From NCBI GenBank assembly GCA_937887565.1, contig CALABS010000077.1, positions 229,054-293,053 of the forward strand: a stretch of DNA of 64,000 nt. Direction: 5' to 3'. Origin of the DNA: an uncultured Rhodospirillaceae bacterium. GTDB taxonomy: Bacteria; Pseudomonadota; Alphaproteobacteria; Rhodospirillales; Magnetospirillaceae. The notes beneath the pieces are model-generated. The model saw nothing but the letters and a program-made list of their open reading frames with translations. It was not told where the DNA came from and did no database searches. This document shows, in pieces, positions 50,185 to 57,566 of the stretch (within the stretch, counting starts at the first letter, position 1; each line of letters begins with the position of its first letter). The position numbers and the translations under genes were made by a program.

Positions 50185-50577
50185 ATGAACGAGATTCATC
50201 CCGACCGGTCGCTCGGCTCGCTGTTCACCGAGCTGACCCGCGAGACCACGACGCTCATCCGCCAGGAAATCCACCTCGCCCGAACCGAGCTGGCCGAGAA
50301 GGTGCGCCAGGCCCGAGCCGGACTGGTGGCGACGGCGGTGGGGGGGCTGCTGCTGTTCGTGGCCTTCCAGGCCCTGGTGGCGACCGCCGTCATCGCCCTG
50401 GCTGCCGTGGTGGAGTGGTGGCTGGCGGCGTTGATCGTCGCGGTGGCGGTGGCCCTGGTGGGGGCGGTGGTGTTGTCGCGGGGGCTGTCCAGCCTGCGCG
50501 GCGACAGCCTCAGTCCCCGGCGCACCCTCGACACCCTGCGCGGCAATGCCCGGTGGGCCCGGGAGCAGATGCGATGA
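50185..50577 (+). CDS. DUF1469/holin-X-like membrane protein
   Basis: A 130-residue protein: cytosolic helix SLGSLFTELTRETTTLIRQEIHLARTELAEK (positions 10-40) followed by two membrane segments (50-75, 80-103) and a basic tail. This is the Phage_holin_3_6/DUF1469 layout, found with DUF3618 proteins in many proteobacteria and actinobacteria. GGAGGT precedes the ATG. It overlaps the DUF3618 gene by ATGA. Confidence 0.82.
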   Translation: MNEIHPDRSLGSLFTELTRETTTLIRQEIHLARTELAEKVRQARAGLVATAVGGLLLFVAFQALVATAVIALAAVVEWWLAALIVAVAVALVGAVVLSRGLSSLRGDSLSPRRTLDTLRGNARWAREQMR

Positions 50578-51461
50578 GCGCGCGCGACATTCAGGAGGAG
50601 ATCGAGCGGACGCGCACCGAGATGGCCTCCACCCTGGATGCCATCGAGCAGAAGCTGTCTCCACGTCAACTCATGGATCAGGCGGTGGACACCATGCGAG
50701 ACCTTGCGAGCGACCAATCCCGTATCGGCCATGCCGTGCGTGAAAACCCGGTTCCCCTGGCCCTGATCGGGGTGGGACTGGCCTGGCTGGCCTTTTCCGG
50801 CACCGGCAAGCGGCGCGGGGCCGGCGAGGAGGCCGGCGTCGAGGGCTACGAGGCCTACGATGCCGGCGTGCCGTCCTCGGCCTGGGGCAGTCCCTCGGGG
50901 GCGGAGAACATGCATTCGTCCGAGTACGGCTACGGCTACGCGGCCGGCGGCACATCCGGCTACGGCGCCGAGGCCGAGTATGTGGGCGGGCCCGCCGGTG
51001 ACGGGCAGTCGGTCAAGGAGCGTGCCTCGCGGATGACCGGGCAGGCGCGCGAAGGCATCGCGCGTGCCTCCGAGCAGACCCGCCGCCGCGTGTCGCGGTG
51101 GAGCCGGTCGGCCCGCTATCAGGCCGGCCAGGCCGCCGACCGGACCTGGGAGACCTTCCAGGAGCATCCCATCACCATGGGCGCGGTGGCGATGCTCTTG
51201 GGGGCCGCGATCGGCGCCATCCTGCCGCGTTCGCGCACCGAGTCCGAAATGATGGGCCGGCAGGCGCGCGAGACCATGCGCCAGGCCCGCACGGCGGCGG
51301 GGGATTTGGCCGAGCGGGCCGGCCAGATGGCGGGAACCGCCTATGACAAGGCGAAGGACGAGGCCAAGGAGGCCATCCGCGACGTTTCCCACGCCACCAA
51401 GGAGGAGGCCGAACGGCAAGGGCTGACCGGCGGGTCATCGGGTTCGACCATGACCCACTAG
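50574..51461 (+). CDS. DUF3618-domain protein
   Basis: A 295-residue protein. The N-terminal ARDIQEEIERTRTEMASTLD and LSPRQLMDQAVD are the DUF3618 domain. A first hydrophobic stretch (about 60-77), a Tyr/Gly/Ser-rich linker (100-150), a basic helix, then a second span near 205-223 (HPITMGAVAMLLGAAIGAIL) and an acidic helix follow. The family is a conserved partner of DUF1469 proteins, role unknown. Translationally coupled to the upstream gene. Confidence 0.82.
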   Translation: MSARDIQEEIERTRTEMASTLDAIEQKLSPRQLMDQAVDTMRDLASDQSRIGHAVRENPVPLALIGVGLAWLAFSGTGKRRGAGEEAGVEGYEAYDAGVPSSAWGSPSGAENMHSSEYGYGYAAGGTSGYGAEAEYVGGPAGDGQSVKERASRMTGQAREGIARASEQTRRRVSRWSRSARYQAGQAADRTWETFQEHPITMGAVAMLLGAAIGAILPRSRTESEMMGRQARETMRQARTAAGDLAERAGQMAGTAYDKAKDEAKEAIRDVSHATKEEAERQGLTGGSSGSTMTH

Positions 51462-51477
51462 GAGTTGGGGGGCTGGC

Positions 51478-52389
51478 ATGGGTGACGGGCGGGTGTCGTC
51501 CAGCGACCATGCCCCCGACCGGCCCTCGGACATCCCCAGGGCCGGCTGGTGGCGGATCGTCAAGCGGGTGTGGAGGGATGTCAGCCGCCACGAACTGTCG
51601 GTGGTCTCGGCCGGCGTTGCCTTCAACGAATTCTTCGCCCTGTTCCCGGCCCTGGCGGCGGCGGTGTCGATCTATGGGCTGGTGGCCGACCCCCAGGCGG
51701 TGCAGGCACAAATGCGGGCCATGGCCGATTTCCTTCCCGGCGACGTCCAGTCGCTGGTGGGAAGCCAGTTGCATGGCGTCGCCGCCGCGTCGGGCGGCGC
51801 GCTGGGATGGTCGCTGGCCGTGTCGCTGGCCCTGGCCCTGTGGGGCGCCACCCGGGGGGTCAAGGGCTTGATCTCCGGTCTCAACCTCGTCAACGGCGAA
51901 GGCGAGAGCCGGGGTCTGGTCGCCTACAACCTGACCGCCCTGGGGCTGACGCTGGCCGCCATCGTGTTCGGGTTGCTGACCCTGGCGCTGGTCGCCGCCT
52001 TGCCGGCCCTCGAGGGGGTGTTGCCGCTGGGCGAGGCGGGGCGGGCGGCGGCATCGGCCCTGCGGTGGCCGGTCCTGGCCGTCCTCGTCGTGGTGGCGCT
52101 GGCGGTGGTCTATCGCTACGCCCCGTCCCGGGACCGGCCGCGCTGGCGGTGGGTGACGCCGGGCGCCCTGCTGGCGGGCGTGTTGTGGCTGGCCGGGTCG
52201 GGGCTGTTTTCCCTCTATGTGTCGCGCTTCGGAAGCTTCAACGAGACCTACGGCTCGATGGCGGCGGTGGCGGTGACGCTGCTGTGGTTCCAACTCACCG
52301 CCTTCGTGGTGCTGCTGGGCGCCGTGCTGGACGCCGCGTTGGAGCGTGCGGCCGGGACCGCCGTCGGGTCTCCCCGGAAGAGCCGCTGA
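51478..52389 (+). CDS. YihY/BrkB-family membrane protein
   Basis: A 303-residue inner-membrane protein with six membrane segments. WWRIVKRVWRDVSRHELSVV, AGVAFNEFFALFPALAAAVS and FGSFNETYGSMAAVAVTLLW are YihY/UPF0761 motifs (once called RNase BN). These proteins may act in envelope transport, but function is unresolved. GTTGGGGGG upstream and 16 bp from the DUF3618 gene place it in the same operon. Confidence 0.88.
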   Translation: MGDGRVSSSDHAPDRPSDIPRAGWWRIVKRVWRDVSRHELSVVSAGVAFNEFFALFPALAAAVSIYGLVADPQAVQAQMRAMADFLPGDVQSLVGSQLHGVAAASGGALGWSLAVSLALALWGATRGVKGLISGLNLVNGEGESRGLVAYNLTALGLTLAAIVFGLLTLALVAALPALEGVLPLGEAGRAAASALRWPVLAVLVVVALAVVYRYAPSRDRPRWRWVTPGALLAGVLWLAGSGLFSLYVSRFGSFNETYGSMAAVAVTLLWFQLTAFVVLLGAVLDAALERAAGTAVGSPRKSR

Positions 52390-52467
52390 CTTCCCCGTCC
52401 GCGCCGTCCCCGCCCGGGGCGTTCCGGGCGATGATGGAGGGGTGGACAGCGAGCACGGAGGACAGCC

Positions 52468-53016
52468 ATGCGGACGGTCATGCTGATCGCGTCGGTCGCC
52501 GTCGTCCTGGCGGCGGCGCCGGCGGTGGCGGGAGGGGTGGGCGCCGAGACCATCTGCTCGAACGCCGGCTTCCGCCTTGGGACGGTCTCGTTCCAGACCT
52601 GCGTCTCCCGCGTCAGCGGCGACGACCCCCTGGCGGCGCTGGAAACCGCCGACGCCGAGCGGGTGCCGGTCGCCGCGCCCGAGGGCAAGGCAAGGAACCC
52701 TGTCGGCGACGCCCTCGACCTCCTGGAGAGCGAGCGGGTCAAGGCCGAGGTGGCGCCGGTCCGGCCGCCGGTGCGGGGCGGCGAGTTTCCCGCCGTCGCC
52801 GGCGCGTCCGGCCCCTTGCCCGGCGGCGGCCTGCCCGGCGGCGGCATCCCCGGCGGCGGCCTTCCCGGTGGCGAACTCCCCGGCGGCGGCGCGCCACCGC
52901 CGTCCGCTCCGCCTCCGCCCCCGCCGGCGGGAGGCGGCGGCTTCTTCATCGCCCCGCCCACCGCCCCGACACCCCCGACGCCTCCGACCCTGCCGGCCTG
53001 GATGTGGGGCGGCTGA
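52468..53016 (+). CDS. Secreted Gly/Pro-rich protein with LPGGG repeats
   Basis: A 182-residue protein with a signal peptide (1-21, AVAGG). The next 90 residues have two Cys (ETICSNAGFRLG, SFQTCVSRVS) and charged segments; then five near-exact five-residue repeats (L/I-P-G-G-G/E) at 117-141, a poly-Pro run and a Thr/Pro tail ending WMWGG. No family recognised. It is 91 bp before the Crp/Fnr pair. Possibly a surface or matrix protein. Confidence 0.65.
   Translation: MRTVMLIASVAVVLAAAPAVAGGVGAETICSNAGFRLGTVSFQTCVSRVSGDDPLAALETADAERVPVAAPEGKARNPVGDALDLLESERVKAEVAPVRPPVRGGEFPAVAGASGPLPGGGLPGGGIPGGGLPGGELPGGGAPPPSAPPPPPPAGGGGFFIAPPTAPTPPTPPTLPAWMWGG
52816..52890 (+). repeat. Five tandem 15-bp repeats encoding L/I-P-G-G-G
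   Basis: Five consecutive 15-bp units (xxxCCCGGCGGCGGC-like) run in frame from 52816 to 52890; unit 4 has GGTGGCGAA in place of GGCGGCGGC. They lie wholly in the secreted protein gene and could change length by slippage. Confidence 0.8.
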
Positions 53017-53107
53017 CGGGCGCCGCCGCCGTCCTGGACAAAAGTTGGCTGGTCGGCCTGTGGCTTTCGCGGTAGCTTGCCCCCCGACGGTTCATACGGG
53101 GGACAGG

Positions 53108-53803
53108 ATGGCTGACCTAGACAAGGGCGTGTTGCTGCAGCTTCAGTTCACGCCGTTGTTTTCGGGCCTGTTGGAAGCCGACGTTCGCGACCTCATCGAG
53201 GGTGCCGAGGTGGTGGTCGTCGATCACGAGGCCCAGTTGTACCAGGGCAGCGACCCGGTCGATCGATTCTATGTGATCCTCGACGGCCACGTGGAGCTGT
53301 CGGTGGAAAGCGAGGGCCGGCGTAGCGTGGTCGAGGTGGCCCGCAAGGGGACGGTGCTGGGCGATGCCGCCATGTTCGGCGACGGCCGCTTCCTGATGAG
53401 CGCCCGCGTGCTGTCCAGTGCCACCCTGCTGGCGATCCCGGCGGCGTCGTTCCGCGCCAAGCTGGAGGCCCGCTTCGACATCCTGACCCACATGCTGTCG
53501 ACGCTGTCGTTCCGGCTGCGGATGATGGTGCGCCAGATCGCCGAACTGAAGCTCAAGACGACCGCCCAGCGCCTGGGCAGCTTCCTGCTTTCCCTGGCCG
53601 AGGCCGACAGCGGCAGGACCGTCGTCAAGTTCCCCTACGACAAGAAGCTGGTGGCCGACGAGCTGGGCATGAAGCCCGAAAGCCTGTCCCGCGCCCTGGC
53701 CAAGCTTGCCAAGGTGGGTGTCGAGTCGCGGCCGGACAACACGGTGGTCATCGCCGACCTGGATGGCCTGCGCGAATTCTGTATCGAAGACGACCTGGGG
53801 TAA
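53108..53803 (+). CDS. Crp/Fnr-family regulator (first of a tandem pair)
   Basis: A 231-residue protein: cyclic-nucleotide-like sensor (residues 12-135, with QGSDPVDRFYVILDGHVELS and GTVLGDAAMFGDG), long dimer helix (SFRLRMMVRQIAELKLKTTA), and HTH DKKLVADELGMKPESLSRAL. No Cys that could bind an Fe-S cluster is seen in the N-terminus. Such regulators (DNR/NnrR group) control denitrification. The next gene starts directly after its stop. Confidence 0.85.
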   Translation: MADLDKGVLLQLQFTPLFSGLLEADVRDLIEGAEVVVVDHEAQLYQGSDPVDRFYVILDGHVELSVESEGRRSVVEVARKGTVLGDAAMFGDGRFLMSARVLSSATLLAIPAASFRAKLEARFDILTHMLSTLSFRLRMMVRQIAELKLKTTAQRLGSFLLSLAEADSGRTVVKFPYDKKLVADELGMKPESLSRALAKLAKVGVESRPDNTVVIADLDGLREFCIEDDLG

Positions 53804-54502
53804 ATGGCCATGGCCGGTCTCAATGCCGCCGATTTCGACCTCGTGGCGCAGGCGCCGCTGTTCGCCGACGTGGATCGCGCCGACCTGGCCCTGCTGATGG
53901 ACCAGGCCCAGACCACCTCCTACCCCGAGACCGAACTGCTATTCAGCCAGGGGGACATGGCCGACCGCTTCTTCGTGGTCCTGGCCGGGCGCGTCAACCT
54001 TTTCGCCCTGACCGAAGCGGGCGACCAGTCCATCATCGAGGTGTTCGACCCCATCGGCACCTTCGCCGAGGCGGCCATGTTCTCGTCGGGCAAGTTCCCG
54101 CTGAACTGCGAGGTGGTGGCCGGATCGCGGCTGGTCCACGTCCCGGCCGGTCCGTTCATGAGGAAGCTGTCCGAGAAGCGCGCCCTGGCCATCCATCTGC
54201 TGGCCGGCTTGTCGCGCTGGCACGTGCGCATGATCCGCGAGATCGCCGAGCTCAAGAGCAAGTCGCCGGGCCAGCGGCTGGCGTCGTTCCTGCTGGCCCT
54301 GGCGCGTGACGCCGAGGACCAGGCCCAGATCCGCCTGCCCATCACCAAGGCGGTGCTGGCCAGCCGCATCGGCATCGCCCCCGAGAGCCTGTCGCGCGCC
54401 CTGGCCCGCCTCAAGGCGGTCGGCGTCGAGAGCCACGGCCGCGAGGTGGTGCTGACCGACATCGCCGCCTTGCGCCGCATCGTGGCCGAAGCCGCCGACT
54501 GA
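53804..54502 (+). CDS. Crp/Fnr-family regulator (second of a tandem pair)
   Basis: A 232-residue paralogue: FSQGDMADRFFVVLAGRVNL and IGTFAEAAMFSSG in the sensor, LSRWHVRMIREIAELKSKSPG in the dimer helix and TKAVLASRIGIAPESLSRAL in the HTH. It has a Cys in LNCEVVAGSRLV only. It abuts the first regulator with no spacing (TAA then ATG), so both are co-translated. The pair may act at the DNR-like box at 54577-54590. Its HTH recognition helix is the same (PESLSRAL). Confidence 0.85.
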   Translation: MAMAGLNAADFDLVAQAPLFADVDRADLALLMDQAQTTSYPETELLFSQGDMADRFFVVLAGRVNLFALTEAGDQSIIEVFDPIGTFAEAAMFSSGKFPLNCEVVAGSRLVHVPAGPFMRKLSEKRALAIHLLAGLSRWHVRMIREIAELKSKSPGQRLASFLLALARDAEDQAQIRLPITKAVLASRIGIAPESLSRALARLKAVGVESHGREVVLTDIAALRRIVAEAAD

Positions 54503-54576
54503 CGCTCGTCTCGGCGGTATTGCGCACGAAACAGGTACGGAAATTTCCCCGTTTGGTGGTGCGAGCTGCCGGCTAA

Positions 54577-54590
54577 CTGACCAACGTCAA
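54577..54590. promoter_or_regulatory. DNR/FNR-like box before DUF2249 gene
   Basis: CTGACCAACGTCAA is close to the dyad TTGAC-N4-GTCAA, differing only in its first base. It is 55-68 bp before the DUF2249 gene, after the Crp/Fnr pair. It is a plausible target of one of them. Confidence 0.5.
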
Positions 54591-54644
54591 GGAGGCCCGG
54601 GCGCCGCCTTTGGCACCCTCCGCAGGAAAGCAGAGGAGTTCGCC

Positions 54645-55223
54645 ATGGTGGAGCCAGCGGTTGGCGCCGTTCCAGATAGCCCCGGGCCACCCGGATGGCT
54701 GGCGAAAGCGCTCGACGTCGAGCCCCTTGACGTCCGGCCGCTGCTGGCCCGTGCCGAGGATCCCCTGGCCGCCATCCTCGATCAGGCGGGGGTGGTCGAC
54801 TTCGGCGGCTTCCTGGTGGTCGACGCGCCCTTCAATCCATCGCCGTTGCGCCGCGTCCTGGCCGCGCAGGGGTTCTCGTCCTACGGCCGCCGCCTGTCGC
54901 CAAGCCATTGGCGCATCTATTTCCACATGGATGGCGGCCGCGACTGGGAGCGCGACGCCGAGGTCGAGGCCGGCCCCGAGGGCGCGCTGAGCTGGCACGA
55001 GGAGGACGGCCTGCATATCGACGTGCGCAAGCTGACCCCGCCTTTGCCGATGCTCGCCATCCTGCGGGCCATCGAGGGCATGGCCATGCCCGGGCCGGTG
55101 GTGGTCCACCACGAGCGGGTGCCGCGCTATTTGTTCCCGGAGCTGGCCGAGCGTGGCTGGAAGGTGGCCCGCATCACCGAGGAATTCGCCGACGTCCGCC
55201 TGTGGCTGGAACCGGAGGCTTGA
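54645..55223 (+). CDS. DUF2249-domain protein
   Basis: A 192-residue cytosolic protein. The early LDVEPLDVRPLLARAEDPLA and DFGGFLVVDAPFNPSPLRRV are followed by HWRIYFHMDGG; the C-terminal part (PLPMLAILRAIEGMAMPGPV, ERGWKVARITEEFADVRLW) matches DUF2249-type modules, often next to hemerythrin and NO-related genes. The role is not established. The stop overlaps the next ATG by one base. Confidence 0.75.
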   Translation: MVEPAVGAVPDSPGPPGWLAKALDVEPLDVRPLLARAEDPLAAILDQAGVVDFGGFLVVDAPFNPSPLRRVLAAQGFSSYGRRLSPSHWRIYFHMDGGRDWERDAEVEAGPEGALSWHEEDGLHIDVRKLTPPLPMLAILRAIEGMAMPGPVVVHHERVPRYLFPELAERGWKVARITEEFADVRLWLEPEA

Positions 55224-56509
55224 TGTTCGCCGGTGCGTTTATGATGGGGGCGAAGGATCGTCTGCTTCCGCCCTCGGTACCCTATCGCTTCTTCGCCACC
55301 GCCGTCGTCCTGCATTGCGCCGGCTGGGCCGCGCTGCTGGCCGGGGCGGAGGACGTTCCCGGCTTCCTGGGCGGACTCGGTCCGGCCCTGGCCGGCCTGC
55401 ACCTGATGACCCTCGGCGTGCTGGCCATGACCGCCATCGGTGCCGCTTTCCAGCTGCTGCCGGTCGCCACCCGCCGCCAGCTGGGCCCGGTCTGGGCCTG
55501 CCGGCTGACCTGGTGGCTGTACGCGCCCGGGGTGGCCGCGCTGGGCCTGGGGCTGGCGACGGCGGCGCCCTGGGCGCTGCATGCGGGCGCCGCCCTGACC
55601 GTGGCCGGGCTGGCGTTGTTCGGCGTCCTGGTCGCCCGCAACCTCGTCCAGGTGACCGACCTTCCTGCGGTCACCCTGCATGTGTGGCTGTCGTTGGCGT
55701 CGCTGGCCGCCCTGGCCGCCCTGGGGGTGGCGCTGGTGGTGGACATCGACGTCGGCATCCTTGGCGACCGCGCCGCCACCGCCGCCGCCCACGCGGTGCT
55801 GGGGGGCTACGGCTTCATGGGCATGCTGGCGCTGGGCTTCTCCTATGTGCTGGTGCCCATGTTCGTGCTGGCGCGCCCGGTGCCCGACCGGGCCGGCCGC
55901 GTGACGGCGACGGTGTCGCTGCTTGCGCTGGGGCTGGGCGCCGGCGGGGCGCTGGCGGGGCAGGGGCCGGTGGCGGCGCTGGGCGGGCTGGCGGGGCTGG
56001 CGGCGGTGGCGCTGCACCTCAAGGCGCTGGCCGAGACGCTCAAGACCCGCATGCGCAAGAAGCTCGAACCGTTCTTCCGGCTGCTCAAGGCGGCCTGGGC
56101 GCTGCTGCCCGCCAGCCTGCTGGCCGGCATCGCCCTGGCGCTGGGCGCGCCGGCCGATATGGCGGCGCCGCTGTGGGGGTTCCTGCTGGTGTTCGGTTGG
56201 CTGCTCAGCTTCGTCACCGGATTGCTGCAGCGGATCATGCCGTTCCTGGCCTCCATGCATTCCGGCGCCGAGGGCCGCAAGCCGGCCCTGCTGTCCGAGT
56301 TGACCGCCGCCCGTCCGCTGGCCGTCCACGCCGCCTGTCACGGCGTTGCCGTCGTGCTGATCGTCGTCGGGCTGGTGGCGTCCTTGCCCCTGGCGGTCAC
56401 CGCCGGCGCGGCGATGGGCCTGGCCGGAGCCCTGTCCTTCGCGGTGTTCGCCGTCGAGTTGATGCGACGCTACCGCGCCCACCTGAAAAGCCACACCCCC
56501 CAAGGATAA
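55223..56509 (+). CDS. Multi-spanning membrane protein of an NO/oxygen-response cluster
   Basis: A 428-residue protein with about 11-12 hydrophobic segments. Conserved-looking His lie in or near membrane helices (LAGLHLMTLGVLAM, VTLHVWLSLASL, AAHAVLGGYGFMGML), a pattern seen in heme-copper-oxidase-related and NnrS-like proteins, but I do not see a full motif for either. GGAGGC precedes the ATG. It is coupled to the DUF2249 gene and followed 15 bp later by hemerythrin. It may bind heme/Cu or handle NO (inference). Confidence 0.65.
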   Translation: MFAGAFMMGAKDRLLPPSVPYRFFATAVVLHCAGWAALLAGAEDVPGFLGGLGPALAGLHLMTLGVLAMTAIGAAFQLLPVATRRQLGPVWACRLTWWLYAPGVAALGLGLATAAPWALHAGAALTVAGLALFGVLVARNLVQVTDLPAVTLHVWLSLASLAALAALGVALVVDIDVGILGDRAATAAAHAVLGGYGFMGMLALGFSYVLVPMFVLARPVPDRAGRVTATVSLLALGLGAGGALAGQGPVAALGGLAGLAAVALHLKALAETLKTRMRKKLEPFFRLLKAAWALLPASLLAGIALALGAPADMAAPLWGFLLVFGWLLSFVTGLLQRIMPFLASMHSGAEGRKPALLSELTAARPLAVHAACHGVAVVLIVVGLVASLPLAVTAGAAMGLAGALSFAVFAVELMRRYRAHLKSHTPQG

Positions 56510-56524
56510 CGGAGATCGGCCACG

Positions 56525-57022
56525 ATGCTGACCAACAGCCGGACCGGAGCGCTGCTCCACGAGGATCACATGGAAACCGTCGCCATGCTGCAGACGCTTG
56601 AGGAGCTGGTCGGCCGCCACCGCTCGCCGCCGGTCCTCGATGCCGCCGCCCGCGACGCCCTGGCCGCCATGGAGCGGACCATCCGCCAGGAGGTCGAAAA
56701 GCACTTCTCGTTCGAGGAGAACCATCTGTTCCCCGTCTTCACCGCCCAGGGCGAGACCGGGATCGTGATGATGCTGACCCACGAGCACCGCTCGATCCTG
56801 CCGCTGGCCCTGCAGGTGGCCGACCTTGCCGCCAAGGCCGTGGCCGATGGCTTCGATGGCGCGTCGTGGCGGGACTTCTCCGATGCCGCCCGGGAGCTGG
56901 TCGAACGGGAGATCTTCCATATCCAGAAGGAGGAGATGGGCCTGCTGGCCGCCATATCCGCCTTGGTCGATCCGGCCACCGACGAATGCCTTGCCACCGC
57001 CTACCAGGGAATGATGTCCTAG
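56525..57022 (+). CDS. Hemerythrin-like protein
   Basis: A 165-residue four-helix protein: H12/H15 in ALLHEDHMETV, KHFSFEENHLFPVF, MLTHEHRSILPLAL and ELVEREIFHIQKEEMGLLA carry His/Glu in the hemerythrin order for a di-iron site. The family binds O2 or NO. It is the last gene of the DUF2249/membrane/hemerythrin group, with GGAGAT in front of the ATG. Confidence 0.85.
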   Translation: MLTNSRTGALLHEDHMETVAMLQTLEELVGRHRSPPVLDAAARDALAAMERTIRQEVEKHFSFEENHLFPVFTAQGETGIVMMLTHEHRSILPLALQVADLAAKAVADGFDGASWRDFSDAARELVEREIFHIQKEEMGLLAAISALVDPATDECLATAYQGMMS

Positions 57023-57146
57023 TTCGGAGGGACCCCGCGTCTATACGTTGGGTGCGTTGAGGATTTGGCGGCCATGGGCGTTCAATAGGGAAGCAGAATT
57101 TCCTGAGATTCCGGCCGCTGACGGGGCGGGCCGGTGGAGCTTCCCG

Positions 57147-57566
57147 ATGGTCGTTTCCCCACAGAGCCCCGGGTCCGGCCCCGCCAAGCGGCGGGTGCTG
57201 GTCCTCGACGAACGGCCGGGCATGCGCGAGGTGCTCCGCGACGTCCTCGAGATGAGCGGCTGCGAGGTGTCGGAGGCGGCATCGCTCGCCAAGGCGACCG
57301 GGCTGGTCGATGCCGTCGACGTGGTGGTGGTGGCCGACGTCCCGTCCCGGATGGTGACCGCCGCCCTTCGCGCCGGCACCGGCCGGGCGCTCCGCGTCGT
57401 CGCGGTCTGCTCCAGCTGTGGCCAGGGGCGGGACTGCGGCGCCGATGACTGTCTGGTCGGCCAGTTCTCGGCCGCCGAGCTCGCCGACGCGGTCCTTCGC
57501 CGGCGCGACGAGGCCGCTTGTGGGAACCGGTCCCGCGGTCTACCTTCGGAGGATGACCAAGCCTAA
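57147..57566 (+). CDS. Receiver-like small protein before RNase R
   Basis: A 139-residue protein. Residues 14-60 resemble a receiver start (RVLVLDERPGMREVLRDVLE), but the phospho-Asp position reads VVVVADV near residue 66, at best displaced. It is Cys-rich late (VAVCSSCGQGRDCGADDC; four Cys). The ATG at 57147 has GGAG upstream; the frame from 57048 lacks one. It overlaps the RNase R start by 14 bp. Could be a metal-sensing pseudo-receiver (inference). Confidence 0.6.
   Translation: MVVSPQSPGSGPAKRRVLVLDERPGMREVLRDVLEMSGCEVSEAASLAKATGLVDAVDVVVVADVPSRMVTAALRAGTGRALRVVAVCSSCGQGRDCGADDCLVGQFSAAELADAVLRRRDEAACGNRSRGLPSEDDQA

Noticed and set aside
52816..52890. CRISPR-like or minisatellite array
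   Set aside because: Units are contiguous and in frame inside a coding sequence with no spacers.
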